Origin: an uncultured Shewanella sp.
Lineage (GTDB): Bacteria; Pseudomonadota; Gammaproteobacteria; Enterobacterales; Shewanellaceae
Direction: 5' to 3'
Length of the DNA stretch: 64,000 nt
Assembly (NCBI RefSeq): GCF_947501225.1
Contig: NZ_CANMUW010000002.1
Location: 310,001-374,000 of the forward strand
Positions 54,434 through 64,000 of this stretch are shown one piece after another. Each line of letters begins with the position of its first letter. Positions within the stretch are counted from its first letter, which is position 1. Under the pieces are notes generated by a model that was given only the letters and a program-made list of their open reading frames with translations, made no database searches and was not told the origin of the DNA. The translations under genes and the position numbers were made by a program.

Positions 54434-56248
54434 CTAGCTGCCAAACTGCATCTGATAAAGTTTTGCATACATGCCATCGAGTTCCAGCAGGGACTGGTGG
54501 GTACCACGCTCGAGGATCCGGCCCTGATCTATGACCAGGATCTGGTCGGCACTTTCGATGGTCGAGAGACGGTGAGCGATCACGATCGAGGTGCGGTTAT
54601 GCCTTAAGTTATCCAGACCGAGTTGAATCGCTTTCTCAGACTCGGTATCCAGCGCCGATGTCGCCTCATCCAGAATGAGTACCGGAGAGTTACGTAAGAT
54701 GGCTCTGGCGATAGCGATACGCTGTCTCTGCCCGCCGGACAGCATCACACCATCTTCACCGATTTCGGTATCTAAGCCTTCGGGCAGCAGTTCGATAAAC
54801 TCCATGGCATGGGCCAGGGTCGCCGCCTCGATAATCTGCTCACGGCTCGCTTCCCCGGGATAGGCATAGGCGATGTTGTTGGCTATGGAGTCGTTAAACA
54901 GGGTGACCTGCTGGGACACTAATGCGACTTGATCCCGCAAACAGGTAAGGCTGTAATCATCGATATTGACGCCATCTAAGGTTATCTTGCCTTCGCTGAG
55001 CCCGGTGTAGAAACGGGTAACCAAATTAGCAATCGTCGACTTTCCTGAACCGGATCTCCCCACCAGAGCGATGGTTTTGCCCTGCTCTACGGTAAAGTTA
55101 ATATCCTCTAGCGCTGGCTTGTCCTGCCCCGGATAACTGAAGTTAACCTGATTGAAGCTGAGATCTCCTTTGACCCTATCAACCTGATAGGTTCCCTCAT
55201 CGACCTCGGGAGCCGTGTCTAACAGCTCAAAAACGGTTGTACAGGCCGCAATACCACGCTGGAACTCGGCATTGACCCGAGTTAAGTTCTTAATGGGCTG
55301 CAGCATGGCTAACATGGCACCGAGAATGGTCGCAAAAGTACCGGCCGTCAACTCCTCTTTGAGGCTATCTATGCTGGCCGCATACAGGACAAATGCCAAG
55401 GCAAAAGAGCCGATGATCATCACCAGTGGTTGGCTTATCGACTGTGCCATGGCGAGCTTCATCGTCTGGTATCGATTTTGATCATTGACCTTCCAAAAAC
55501 GGTCGGCTTCGGTTTTTTGGCCGCCGAACGAAAGTACATTCTTGTGCCCCTTTAGCATCTGCTCTGTTGCCGCGGTAACATTCCCCATCGCAGCCTGAAT
55601 GTTCTTCGATACCTTCCGAAAGCGCTTACTGACCTTAGAGATCACATAACCGATTATCGGGCCGATGATTAAGATACACAGAGAGAGCTTCCAGGAGTAA
55701 TAGAACATGATCCCCAACATCCCGATCACAGTGATGCTGTCCCGGACGATGGATATCATCGCACTGCCTGTGGCACGGGCTATCTGCTCCGTGTCATAGG
55801 TCACTCTCGAGATGAGATTGCCGGTATTCTCACTATCCATATAGCTGACGGGGAGCGTAAGGTAATGTTCAAAAACTTGCTGACGCATATCCATGATGAG
55901 CCTGGCGCTCATATATGAAATACTGTAGGTCGAAACAAAGTTGGCCAGTCCCCGCAGCGTAAAGAGACCAATCACGACAAATGGTGCATAGAAGAGCACA
56001 TCGTTGTCGGCATTAAATCCCTCGCTGGTACCTAAGTCGAAACTATTTAGATTCGAGGTCGCTTGTCCGGCCTGACCACCGAAGCCCTCATCGATAAAGG
56101 GTTTTATGACAGCAATGAATGTGGCATCAACAAGTGCATATGTTGCCAGACCAAGTATGGCCAAAACAAAGACGGCCTTCAGTGGCTTCAGGTAACCGAG
56201 TAATCGCTTAAAAACGGTCCAAACTTCACTTTTAGTTGATTTTGTCAT
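54434..56248 (-). CDS. msbA: Lipid A export ABC transporter MsbA
   Basis: A 604-aa half-transporter with six membrane helices and a C-terminal ATPase. Walker A is LVGRSGSGKSTI, the signature is LSGGQRQRIAIARAIL, and Walker B ILDEATSALD, the Q-loop and the H-loop (VIAHRLST) follow. It flips lipid A-core across the inner membrane. Compared with E. coli MsbA it has an extra soluble insertion in the first external loop (EGFGGQAGQATSNLNSFD). It is followed at once by lpxK. Confidence 0.97.
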   Translation of the reverse strand: MTKSTKSEVWTVFKRLLGYLKPLKAVFVLAILGLATYALVDATFIAVIKPFIDEGFGGQAGQATSNLNSFDLGTSEGFNADNDVLFYAPFVVIGLFTLRGLANFVSTYSISYMSARLIMDMRQQVFEHYLTLPVSYMDSENTGNLISRVTYDTEQIARATGSAMISIVRDSITVIGMLGIMFYYSWKLSLCILIIGPIIGYVISKVSKRFRKVSKNIQAAMGNVTAATEQMLKGHKNVLSFGGQKTEADRFWKVNDQNRYQTMKLAMAQSISQPLVMIIGSFALAFVLYAASIDSLKEELTAGTFATILGAMLAMLQPIKNLTRVNAEFQRGIAACTTVFELLDTAPEVDEGTYQVDRVKGDLSFNQVNFSYPGQDKPALEDINFTVEQGKTIALVGRSGSGKSTIANLVTRFYTGLSEGKITLDGVNIDDYSLTCLRDQVALVSQQVTLFNDSIANNIAYAYPGEASREQIIEAATLAHAMEFIELLPEGLDTEIGEDGVMLSGGQRQRIAIARAILRNSPVLILDEATSALDTESEKAIQLGLDNLRHNRTSIVIAHRLSTIESADQILVIDQGRILERGTHQSLLELDGMYAKLYQMQFGS

Positions 56249-56280
56249 TGATGCTTCTATAGAAGTGGAAAACGAGCATT

Positions 56281-58584
56281 CTACTCCGGATCGGCCATCT
56301 CGCCAAACCTAAACAATCTGTTATACCAAAATGGCGCAAGATCTGACCGATATGACTTAATTTCCCGCGCCTCCTGTTTAAAAATCACGCTGATCTGTCC
56401 CTCAGTTCCCGAGGTTAGTACCTCACTTCCACTCAGTGTATATCGATTAACCACATCCTGCCTGGGAAAACCATAGCGATTATTAAACCCCGAAGCGAAT
56501 AACACCAACTGCGGGGAGACGCGGTTAATAAACGCCTGAGTAGAAGAGGTCTGGCTTCCATGGTGAGGGGCGACTAAGACCTCACTTTGCAAGGGTATGC
56601 CTTGCTTCATCAAGGTCCACTCGCCTCTCATCTCAATATCACCGGGCAGCAGCACCCGATGATAGCGATCGCTTACACTCACGACACAAGAGCCATCATT
56701 GCCCCCTTTCATCTGTGCGGGTGCCAGTATCTCAATATCGAGTCCATACCAGCTAAGTGCCTTGGGTCGACAATCTATATCAGAAAACTGAGAGAGATCG
56801 GTAATCACTTTAAGCCCCGGAAATACCGAGATCACTTTTTCTGCTCCTCCTGCATGATCGTTGTCACCATGACTCAATACAAGATAATCGACCTCGGTTA
56901 TCCCTCTGGCGTAGAGGAAGGGAAGTATGACCCGCTCCGCATAGCTGAAACTATCGCCATAGGCCGCTCCGGTATCGTATATCCATGCCCTACCGGCTTT
57001 TTCAATCACTACAGAGAGTCCCTGTCCGACATCCAACAGATGAAGCCGCCACTCATGCTCTGTCGCGGGCACAAGTCGTCCCCAAATGGTTAATAGCAGA
57101 GGCAGGATGAACACTAAAGTGGCGCACCTCCAGCTCCCTTTAGATATGTTTTTAAGCAAAAACAGACCGATAAAACAAAAGCTGAGCGCCACAATCATCT
57201 GGCTTGAAACTGGAACCCAGGCCGCCGGCAATTGCTCAACAATGGTGAAAGCATGAAGCACTGGGGCCAGGCCGAGCTCGACAAGAGAAAAGACTCCGCT
57301 CAAATCCAAACCGATCACTAACCCTACGCCCCAGACGATTAAACTCAGGATAGATAGCGGAATCACCAGGAGACTGAACCAGGGCACAAACAGAAAGTTA
57401 AACACCAGGCCATAAGCCGACATGCCACCGAAAAACAGGGCTTGTAGCAAGCCTAAGCCCAAACTGAGTCGCCACTGTATCGACCAGAAAAGAGACAGTT
57501 TCTTCCTGAATCTCAGCCAGTTCGACGGTTCATCATCCATATCAGAGATGGTGCCTTGACTATGGGTTATCGTCAGCAAAATAATGGATAAAGCTGAAAA
57601 TGAGAGCCAGAAACCTGCACTCAGGCAGCTGAATGGGTCCAACAGCAATAACAGAAACATGGCTGTCAGGAGGCGTTCCCATGGTGAGGAGAACCGTTTT
57701 ATCATACTCAATAACAGCAGGAGGAGCAGCATTACCAAGGCTCGTTGAGTAGGCAGGGCAAAACCGGCAAGGTAGGCATAGATAGAGCAAGTTAACGCCG
57801 ACAAGATAGCCGCCAACAGTAAGTTACGTCTGCCAGGCTGAGGCGAACAGTGACTGAGCAGGAAAGTGGTCATAACAAAGATCCAGGCCCCTACGACAGA
57901 AAGATGCAACCCGGATATGGCGACGAGATGGCCCGCTCCGGTGACCCTCAGGGAGTGCCATCGCTCACTATCGATAAGACTCTTGTCCCCCAACAGTAAG
58001 GCTAATATCAGATCCCCCCCTTCCAGCGGCCTGAGGTGTGGTGTAACTGCACTTATGATTTCAGACCTGAGTGAGAAACCCTTGGTTAACCTTTTCCCCC
58101 CCTTCACACTGCCCCGCGCGACTATGTGTCGGCTCAACAAAGAACGCTGTTGATTATATCCCCCCTGATTCAATACACTCGTTATCGGTTTAGCTTTAAT
58201 CTCCAGCTCCCAGATCTCTCCGGCCTCAACTTTTGGTGCATTGTTCCAGCTCAAACGTAAGTTTTTGGACAGAATCTCACTCGAATTTGATCTTAGCAAC
58301 CGAATATCCACATTAATCCAGTCGCTGTTTCGACTAACTAGTGATATGATTTCGCCCTTCACAACGAGATTCTGTTCCGGGTTTGGCGCTTCCCATGTCA
58401 GTAGTTGCTGGGCATAGATAGTCACCCAGCCAACGGCCAGCAATCCTCCGGCGATAAGAGGCTCACGCCTGAACAAGATGGCTGCGCTCAACACAAATAT
58501 TGGCAGCAGTGACACAGGTGGCAGAGATGGCCATAACATCGCGGAGAGAATTGCGGCATTGAAGCCAAACATGAATCGGTTCAT
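56281..58584 (-). CDS. comEC: DNA uptake channel protein ComEC/Rec2
   Basis: A 767-aa membrane protein with three parts. An N-terminal OB-like DUF4131 domain comes first, then the competence channel domain with many helices (VTGAGHLVAISGLHLSVVGAW is the family signature). A C-terminal MBL-fold domain (LLDVGQGLSVVIEKAGRAWIYDTG, then LSHGDNDHAGGAEKV and LVAPHHGSQTSS) completes it. It carries single-stranded DNA across the inner membrane in natural transformation. The ATG at 58584 is chosen; a longer frame upstream overlaps the divergent DUF2062 gene. Confidence 0.93.
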   Translation of the reverse strand: MNRFMFGFNAAILSAMLWPSLPPVSLLPIFVLSAAILFRREPLIAGGLLAVGWVTIYAQQLLTWEAPNPEQNLVVKGEIISLVSRNSDWINVDIRLLRSNSSEILSKNLRLSWNNAPKVEAGEIWELEIKAKPITSVLNQGGYNQQRSLLSRHIVARGSVKGGKRLTKGFSLRSEIISAVTPHLRPLEGGDLILALLLGDKSLIDSERWHSLRVTGAGHLVAISGLHLSVVGAWIFVMTTFLLSHCSPQPGRRNLLLAAILSALTCSIYAYLAGFALPTQRALVMLLLLLLLSMIKRFSSPWERLLTAMFLLLLLDPFSCLSAGFWLSFSALSIILLTITHSQGTISDMDDEPSNWLRFRKKLSLFWSIQWRLSLGLGLLQALFFGGMSAYGLVFNFLFVPWFSLLVIPLSILSLIVWGVGLVIGLDLSGVFSLVELGLAPVLHAFTIVEQLPAAWVPVSSQMIVALSFCFIGLFLLKNISKGSWRCATLVFILPLLLTIWGRLVPATEHEWRLHLLDVGQGLSVVIEKAGRAWIYDTGAAYGDSFSYAERVILPFLYARGITEVDYLVLSHGDNDHAGGAEKVISVFPGLKVITDLSQFSDIDCRPKALSWYGLDIEILAPAQMKGGNDGSCVVSVSDRYHRVLLPGDIEMRGEWTLMKQGIPLQSEVLVAPHHGSQTSSTQAFINRVSPQLVLFASGFNNRYGFPRQDVVNRYTLSGSEVLTSGTEGQISVIFKQEAREIKSYRSDLAPFWYNRLFRFGEMADPE

Positions 58585-58615
58585 ACTGAATAAGTTAAGA
58601 CAGCAATAACAAGTT

Positions 58616-59122
58616 ATGCCAAAAAAAATCATTAAAAGGTTTATGCCAAAACCCGAGACACTGCAAAACCATAAACATCTGCAGATGTTTGGTAAGTGGC
58701 TACATAAACCCAACCTATGGGCGCTAAACAGACGCTCTGCACCGCCTGCATTTGCGATCGGTTTGTTTGTAGCCTGGATACCTATGCCATTTCAGATGGT
58801 TCTCGCCGCTGCCTTGGCTATCATCTTTAACTGCAACATCCCTGTTGCAGTGGCTTTGGTTTGGATAACTAACCCATTTACTATGCCGTTTATGTTCTAT
58901 GCCGCTTACCTGTTAGGTGCTAAGCTCCTGAACCACCCCACACAGGAGTTTGCTTTCGAAGCCACCTGGCAGTGGATAGAAGCCTCGGTCTCAACCATCG
59001 GCCCCCCTTTCCTCTTAGGTTGCCTGGTGCTGGGCAGTATTTTCTCAATCATAAGTTACTTCCTGATTAAAACGCTCTGGAAATACTCAGTGCTGTTTAA
59101 GTGGAGCAGCCGCAAAGGCTAA
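58616..59122 (+). CDS. DUF2062 membrane protein
   Basis: A 168-aa protein with the DUF2062 pattern: the basic N-terminus (MPKKIIKRFMPKPE), NRRSAPPAFAIGLFVAWIPMPFQMVLAAALAI, NCNIPVAVALVWITNPFTM, and a last helix followed by KWSSRKG. It has about three membrane helices. Its function is unknown, and it is often found beside comEC/msbA in Shewanella-type genomes. It is divergent from comEC with 31 bases between starts, so the promoters overlap coding DNA. Confidence 0.9.
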   Translation: MPKKIIKRFMPKPETLQNHKHLQMFGKWLHKPNLWALNRRSAPPAFAIGLFVAWIPMPFQMVLAAALAIIFNCNIPVAVALVWITNPFTMPFMFYAAYLLGAKLLNHPTQEFAFEATWQWIEASVSTIGPPFLLGCLVLGSIFSIISYFLIKTLWKYSVLFKWSSRKG

Positions 59123-59406
59123 GTTTGTCGACTCTCCGATAATTGATATCGTGTTCAGCTTCCGCCCAGTCGGCGGTAGCTGTTCAGTCCCCTATTTTCC
59201 CGTCTTAAGACAAGCATAATGAGTCGCGCACAGAATATTGGCCTCGCTATTCAGCGGCTTCAGCCGCGGCCGGAAAAAGGTTCGAGCAACGACAAGGGGA
59301 GTTCAGAGTTGAAGATTGAGAGTTGAGAAGGGAGAACGGGAACATCATGTCGTTACGATGCTCCCGAATGTTTCGCTCTTAGCGGCACTAAGGTGTAACC
59401 TGCGCT
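59123..59406. other. Convergent gap with purine-rich degenerate repeats and a hairpin
   Basis: 284 bases between the DUF2062 gene and lolE. It holds a degenerate GAGTTGA-type run (about 59300-59332) and an imperfect hairpin CGGGAACATC / GATGCTCCCG (59337-59366) that may be a terminator without a strong T-run. No gene was found. Confidence 0.45.
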
Positions 59407-60666
59407 CTATCTGCCCGCCAGCGCCCTGGCAGGAGAAGTTTGGCTGGCTTTCCACGCTGGATAGAGCGTGGCGATAAGGCTCATAACAAAAGCCAGTGTC
59501 AGCACCAGGGCAACATCGAACAGGTGTAACTGAGAGGGCAGAAAATCGATAAAGTAGACATCAGCAGAGAGCAGCTGAATGCCTAAAACATCTTCGATTG
59601 TCTTGGCTATGACACTGAGGTTTTCGGCAATAATGATGCCGAGACCACCACCGATAATACAACCGAGAAGACCGTTGAGCGCCCCCTGCACGATAAAGAT
59701 GTTCATGATTGAAAGCCGTTTCATCCCCATGGTTAGCATGATGGCAATCTCCGACTGTTTATCGCGTACAGCCATAACTAAGGTAGAGACAATGTTGAAG
59801 CAGGCAACCGCGATCACCAGTGCCAGAACCAGATACATAACACCACGAACCAATTGAATATCCTGATATAGATTTCCCTGAGTTCGGGTCCAGTCGTTGA
59901 GATACATATATTGCTGCTGGCTATACCCCAGCTCTCTGATTAATCTTGGGGCATCGAATACCTGTTCGGTCCTGATTCTGACACCTGAAACATCGTCTCC
60001 CATCTTGAGTATTGAAGCCGCATACTGCATGGGTATATAGGCCGTTGTGAGATCCAGTGAACCACCGAGTTCAAACACTCCAGCAACGGTAAAGCGGTAG
60101 CTCTTTGCGGCACCGATCCGGGAGCCATTTCTGCTTTTACCACTGATATCGGGCATATATAAACTTAATGAGTCACCTATCTCCAACTTCAGTGACTCCG
60201 CCAGGCTCTTGCCAAGCACTATGTTGTTGGTGTCACCTCTCGCTAAGTTAGACCAGGCTTCGGCCGACATAAACTGAGAAATCTTTGATACCTTCCTCTC
60301 CTCGACGGTATCGACTCCGAGAATGGTCAAACCTTGAAAACCACCGGGCTTCTGAACTAAGCCCTGCAACCTGATAAAGGGGGCCGCCGCGACGATACCG
60401 GGGATCTTGTTTGCATCTTGTGCTATGGCCTGCCAACCATGGATTGGCTCATTGACTCCGCTCAGCTCGGCATGGGCCACGACGCCCAGTAAGCGGTTCT
60501 CCAACTCACTCTCAAACCCGTTCATCGCCGAGAGCACGATAATCAATACCGCAACCCCTAAGGCGATCCCCGCGGTCGAGGCGAAGGAGATAAAACTGAT
60601 AAAACGGTTTGATTGACGCGCAAGATAGAAACGCCAGCCAACCCAGAAAGAGAGCAATCTACCCAT
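59407..60666 (-). CDS. lolE: Lipoprotein-releasing ABC permease LolE
   Basis: A 419-aa permease of the LolC/E family. The N-terminal helix sits in FISFISFASTAGIALGVAVLIIVLSAMNGFE (close to the E. coli LolE wording), then a large periplasmic domain, and three C-terminal helices (from MYLVLALVIAVACFNIVSTLVMAV). With LolC and LolD it extracts lipoproteins from the inner membrane and hands them to LolA. The ATG at 60666 overlaps the lolD stop by one base. Confidence 0.94.
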   Translation of the reverse strand: MGRLLSFWVGWRFYLARQSNRFISFISFASTAGIALGVAVLIIVLSAMNGFESELENRLLGVVAHAELSGVNEPIHGWQAIAQDANKIPGIVAAAPFIRLQGLVQKPGGFQGLTILGVDTVEERKVSKISQFMSAEAWSNLARGDTNNIVLGKSLAESLKLEIGDSLSLYMPDISGKSRNGSRIGAAKSYRFTVAGVFELGGSLDLTTAYIPMQYAASILKMGDDVSGVRIRTEQVFDAPRLIRELGYSQQQYMYLNDWTRTQGNLYQDIQLVRGVMYLVLALVIAVACFNIVSTLVMAVRDKQSEIAIMLTMGMKRLSIMNIFIVQGALNGLLGCIIGGGLGIIIAENLSVIAKTIEDVLGIQLLSADVYFIDFLPSQLHLFDVALVLTLAFVMSLIATLYPAWKASQTSPARALAGR

Positions 60667-61355
60667 CAAGCGTGTCCTTCATCAAGCAGGGAGCCATCTT
60701 TCATCTGAAGCTGCCTGTCCATTCTCGCGGCGAGCTTGGCATCATGGGTCACCACCACAAAAGCTGTGCCTAATTGATTGGCGAGCTCCTGAATCAATTG
60801 GTAAACGGCTTCACCACTGCTGGCATCGAGATTACCGGTAGGCTCGTCGGCAAGCACCAACTTCGGCTTATTGATCAAGGCTCTGGCGATAGCCGTACGC
60901 TGCCTCTCACCTCCGGACATCTCTGACGGAGTATGCGCTAAGCGATGCCCCAGCCCAACCCTTTCAAGCAGCTCTCTGGCCTGTGATTCGACCTCCTTCT
61001 TGTTTCTCCCCTGTATCAGAGCCGGCATAGACACATTTTCCAGCGCGGTAAACTCCGGCAGAAGATGGTGAAACTGATAGATAAAGCCCAGATCTTGGTT
61101 ACGAACCTCGGATTGACGACGGGGAGAGAGTGCGTACAGATCTTCACCTAACATACTGACACTGCCACTCGTGGGCCGGTCTAATGTGCCCATGATATGC
61201 AGTAACGTACTCTTACCCGAACCTGACGTACCCACGATGGCCAACTGCTCACCCTTATATACTTTCAGATCCACAGCGTTGAGTACTTGAGTATCGACAC
61301 TCCCTTCGTGATACCTTTTACTCACATCTTTGACTTCTAACAGCAGCTCTTGCAT
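60666..61355 (-). CDS. lolD: Lipoprotein-releasing ABC ATPase LolD
   Basis: A 229-aa ATPase. Walker A is [12 protein letters not shown], the LolD motif region [21 protein letters not shown] contacts the permeases, the signature is [16 protein letters not shown], and Walker B is [12 protein letters not shown]. It powers LolCDE and lies between lolC (82 bases) and lolE (one-base overlap). Confidence 0.97.
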   Translation of the reverse strand: MQELLLEVKDVSKRYHEGSVDTQVLNAVDLKVYKGEQLAIVGTSGSGKSTLLHIMGTLDRPTSGSVSMLGEDLYALSPRRQSEVRNQDLGFIYQFHHLLPEFTALENVSMPALIQGRNKKEVESQARELLERVGLGHRLAHTPSEMSGGERQRTAIARALINKPKLVLADEPTGNLDASSGEAVYQLIQELANQLGTAFVVVTHDAKLAARMDRQLQMKDGSLLDEGHA

Positions 61356-61436
61356 ATTTTATTACTCATCTAATCCTGTCTGACGCACTGTCAACATGGC
61401 CAATTGCCAGCACGGAGTGTTCTCTTTTGATATTGC

Positions 61437-62669
61437 CTATTCGTATCTTAATGCGCTGGCAGGTTGTACTCCCGCGGCTCTCAGTGCCGGATATACCGTG
61501 GCGATAAAGGTGATAATCAAGGTCCCGACCACAATCCATCCCAACTGGATCCACTCTATCTGTACCGGCAATGCCTGTCCCGCCCCTAATACCGAGATCC
61601 CAAGGGTGTTGAGAATGCTATTGAGATTCAGCGATAGGCCGATACCGATAACCAAACCGGATATCAGTCCCAGGATGGCATTCAAGGAGCCCTGAATCAT
61701 AAATATTCCCATCACGGTCAACGTAGAGAGGCCCTGTGTCTTTAACACCGCCACATCTGTGGTTTTATCTACGACCATCATCACCAGTGCTGATACTATA
61801 TTAAAAGCCGCAACGGCGATAATGAGGCTCAACATCAATGACATCATATTCTTTTCCATCTTAACGGCACTGAAAAGGTGACCATAGGACTCCCGCCAGT
61901 CAGATGTCGTAACCTGAATGCCTTCACTTTCAAATTGAGTCACAACTTTCGCGTTCAATTTTGCGGCGTTAAAGGGATCGGTCAGATAGAGCCTGAGATG
62001 CTTAACCTCTTTAGGTGTTTGCCGCATAAGACGCTGCGCATCTTCATAGTGAATGTAGGCAAGATTGGCATCAACCTGAGATCCCATCTCAAATACGCCT
62101 CCTACAACAAACTTTCTCTGACTCGGCACCGGCCCCAGCGGTGAATACACCACCCCCTCACCGCTAAGTAGCCTCACGGTATCACCGGCAACCACATCTA
62201 GTCGTCTCGCTAACTCAGCCCCCAGGATGACCCGATATTTTCTGGCTTGTAACTTATCGAAACTACCGTTGAAGCTTCGTTTCATGGTTCGTAACAACTC
62301 CTGCTCGAAGGCCGGATAGATACCATATACCTGAACGGCGCTGATATTACTCTGTGATTGAACCATGGCCTGGGTAGAGATACTGGGCGTCGCCCCCAAT
62401 ACGCCGGGTAGGCGAGTTAATTCTTCGACCCGCTTCTCCCAGTCGAGTAAAGGCTGGCTGGCATGTACAGTTAATTGCGGAACCGCACCTAATATCCGCT
62501 GCTTTAATTGACCTTCCAGTCCATTCATAACAGAGCTGACGATAATGAGCGCTGCCACGCCGAGTAAGATACCCGAAACGGCAAAGAAGGTGATGAAGGA
62601 GGCGAAGGTATTGGACTTTCTTGCTCGCCAATAACGAAAGCCAATATGTGCAGATAACGCAAAATTCAT
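61437..62669 (-). CDS. lolC: Lipoprotein-releasing ABC permease LolC
   Basis: A 410-aa permease paralogous to LolE. Its N-terminus is MNFALSAHIGFRYWRARKSN, followed by the helix with FAVSGILLGVAALIIVSSVMNGLE, a periplasmic domain (containing the hook that binds LolA in LolC), and C-terminal helices (MMSLMLSLIIAVAAFNIVSALVMMV). The ATG at 62669 fits the family better than one six codons upstream. It is the first gene of lolCDE. Confidence 0.94.
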   Translation of the reverse strand: MNFALSAHIGFRYWRARKSNTFASFITFFAVSGILLGVAALIIVSSVMNGLEGQLKQRILGAVPQLTVHASQPLLDWEKRVEELTRLPGVLGATPSISTQAMVQSQSNISAVQVYGIYPAFEQELLRTMKRSFNGSFDKLQARKYRVILGAELARRLDVVAGDTVRLLSGEGVVYSPLGPVPSQRKFVVGGVFEMGSQVDANLAYIHYEDAQRLMRQTPKEVKHLRLYLTDPFNAAKLNAKVVTQFESEGIQVTTSDWRESYGHLFSAVKMEKNMMSLMLSLIIAVAAFNIVSALVMMVVDKTTDVAVLKTQGLSTLTVMGIFMIQGSLNAILGLISGLVIGIGLSLNLNSILNTLGISVLGAGQALPVQIEWIQLGWIVVGTLIITFIATVYPALRAAGVQPASALRYE

Positions 62670-62766
62670 AGTTGCCCAAAGACTCATTAACTATAGAGCC
62701 TTGCTAAATCATTAAGATGCGCACGATAATAGGGGTAATAGCTATCAAAAAACAAGAGGAAATCCC

Positions 62767-63360
62767 TTGTTCAACGATTCAACGCCCTATTTTAGTGTGA
62801 TGCATGACTTTACCGTCTATCTGACCCCGTGGCCAAAAGACACCCCACTGCCATCGGAGAGCGAACTGAAGTTTATGTTGCCCACCGGCCTGCTGCTGAT
62901 TAGTGACGTAAAAGCACTCGAAGCCGACTGTTTAATGCAGCTCAGACACTTCGATGATGAAGCGAAATCCATTGTCGATTACCTGAAGCTTCAATCGAGA
63001 AAGATCGACCTGGTTTTGCAACATGTGATAGAGCAGGAGCAACACGAGGGAGAGAAACATCGTGGACTTTCCTTCGGCGGCAGTGGTATTCGAATTATCG
63101 GAGATACTCAGCTTGAGGTCGGCAGCCAGTACAAGATAACCCTACATATCAAAGAGGAGTTAATTGCACTGCTTTGTTTTGTTCGAGTCAGCGCCAGTCA
63201 ACCCGCCGATGGCGATGAAAACAGAGATAAGGCCCAATATATTGCCGACTTAGAGTTTACTCAGATACTCGATACCGATGTCGAGCAATTGGTTAAGGCC
63301 AGCCTCAGCGTTCAGCAGAAACACCTTAAACAGCGAAAGTTAGCTAAGAGGACCCCATGA
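62767..63360 (+). CDS. PilZ-like domain protein
   Basis: A 197-aa cytoplasmic protein. It starts at a TTG with AGAGGAAA six bases ahead; an ATG 11 codons later is the alternative. The C-terminal half (GLSFGGSGIRIIGDTQLEVGSQYKITLHI, then DLEF) has the beta-barrel pattern of PilZ domains. The RxxxR and (D/N)xSxxG c-di-GMP motifs are only partly visible (KHRGLSFGGSGI), so nucleotide binding is uncertain. It is divergent from lolC. Confidence 0.7.
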   Translation: MFNDSTPYFSVMHDFTVYLTPWPKDTPLPSESELKFMLPTGLLLISDVKALEADCLMQLRHFDDEAKSIVDYLKLQSRKIDLVLQHVIEQEQHEGEKHRGLSFGGSGIRIIGDTQLEVGSQYKITLHIKEELIALLCFVRVSASQPADGDENRDKAQYIADLEFTQILDTDVEQLVKASLSVQQKHLKQRKLAKRTP

Positions 63361-63588
63361 GGCTCGGCCCGGGTCTGTATTGAAATAAGATACCCAAACA
63401 GCGCCTCCAGAGATGCTTACGCCAGAGTAAAGCCTGGTGCCTTTCGCCACTGCACAAGCACTACGGGATACCAGCCCCTTCGCAATAGTTGGGGAAAACG
63501 CACTTGAAAGGTTAACAGCCTCTAGCACTGGCGAGTGTAAGCCACTACAATAACAGGCATCTTTGTCGTTAATTTTTGCCTGTTCTTA

Positions 63589-64000
63589 ATGAAACCTTTT
63601 TCAGTATTGACTCCACCAGCAGTAAAAAGCGCAACCAGAGCACAAACACTATTTACTTTAGGTGGCGCTTCACAAGCCATCACGTTATCGAATCTGGTCC
63701 AGAAACATGAGGGTTTAACCTTAGCGGTTACCAACGACACCCCCACGGCGTTGCTGTTAGAAACGGAACTGAGCTATCTGTTAAAGGATAAAGGTATCCC
63801 GGTATGGATCTTTCCGGACCGGGAGACCTTACCCTATGATAACTTCTCACCACATCAGGACCTGGTCTCCCAGAGACTCGAGACTCTCTCCCGGATCCCG
63901 AATGCAAAACAGGCTCTGGTGATCGTACCGATAAATACTCTGATGGTACGACTGCCGCCAAAATCATTTTTGGCGGGTAACGTACTGCTGTTAACTAAAG
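63589..64000 (+). CDS. mfd: Transcription-repair coupling factor Mfd (N-terminal part)
   Basis: The frame opens at an ATG at 63589 and runs off the right edge (about 137 residues seen). Sequences such as LGGASQAITLSNLVQ, LAVTNDTPTALLLETELSYL and VWIFPDRETLPYDNFSPHQDLVSQRLETL match the UvrB-like N-terminal domain of Mfd. Mfd frees RNA polymerase stalled at lesions and recruits UvrA. The helicase part lies outside the window. Confidence 0.93.
   Translation, partial: MKPFSVLTPPAVKSATRAQTLFTLGGASQAITLSNLVQKHEGLTLAVTNDTPTALLLETELSYLLKDKGIPVWIFPDRETLPYDNFSPHQDLVSQRLETLSRIPNAKQALVIVPINTLMVRLPPKSFLAGNVLLLTK

Noticed and set aside
63361..63588. Possible small gene between the PilZ-like gene and mfd (minus frame 63340-63528)
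   Set aside because: It overlaps the PilZ-like gene end, lacks a ribosome site and resembles no family. The gap probably holds the mfd promoter.

Overview
The window looks like the chromosome of a marine gammaproteobacterium, most probably Shewanella. The gene order sdhCDAB-sucABCD facing gltA, the lolCDE, msbA-lpxK-comEC and fur neighbourhoods, the abundant periplasmic multiheme cytochrome/flavoprotein capacity, and a GlyGly-CTERM giant surface protein all point that way. No rRNA, tRNA, CRISPR array, transposase or phage gene was seen.

Layout. 0-3 kb: the end of an EF-hand protein and a double-Cache chemoreceptor. 3.1-7.9 kb: a coherent accessory module. A tetraheme cytochrome c, an exported FAD reductase-like protein and an outer-membrane protein (minus strand) are transcribed away from a XylR/DmpR-type sigma54 activator, with a well-spaced -24/-12 promoter in front of the cytochrome gene. 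8-13.5 kb: a beta-propeller lipoprotein, a DUF4386-like membrane protein, and an overlapping pair coding for an exported isoaspartate methyltransferase-like protein and a polytopic spermidine-synthase-like protein. 13.5-16.4 kb: small minus-strand genes (GNAT, catB, DUF6176, a frameshifted small gene, GFA) with attC-like hairpins, resembling an integrase-less integron cassette array. 16.5-23.1 kb: a 2178-aa repeat protein with four nearly identical 798-bp units; its stop codon lies inside a 12-copy heptamer repeat. 23.6-31 kb: ecotin, an anaerobic ribonucleotide reductase pair (nrdG-nrdD) with NrdR and FNR-type boxes, an acetyltransferase, cobB with a P-loop kinase, fur, and an AEC transporter.

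31-42.5 kb is the TCA block: sdhCDAB then sucABCD on the minus strand, gltA on the plus strand, with a perfect CRP palindrome before sdhC. Directly after gltA lie three complete and one partial tandem copies of the last ~140 coding bases of gltA with its terminator. All differences inside the coding part are synonymous, so each copy looks like the former 3' end of a working gltA. 43-53 kb: a DUF3859-like lipoprotein, an RND efflux operon with two permeases behind a candidate sigma54 promoter, and a metallo-beta-lactamase-fold enzyme. 53-64 kb is conserved envelope and housekeeping: a Trm112-like protein, lpxK, msbA, comEC, a DUF2062 protein, lolCDE, a PilZ-like protein and the start of mfd.

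The most promising candidates for something new are the aromatic-sensing sigma54 / split flavocytochrome module (likely respiration of an aromatic or phenolic electron acceptor; substrate unknown) and the gltA 3'-end array (possibly a fossil record of repeated site-specific insertions).
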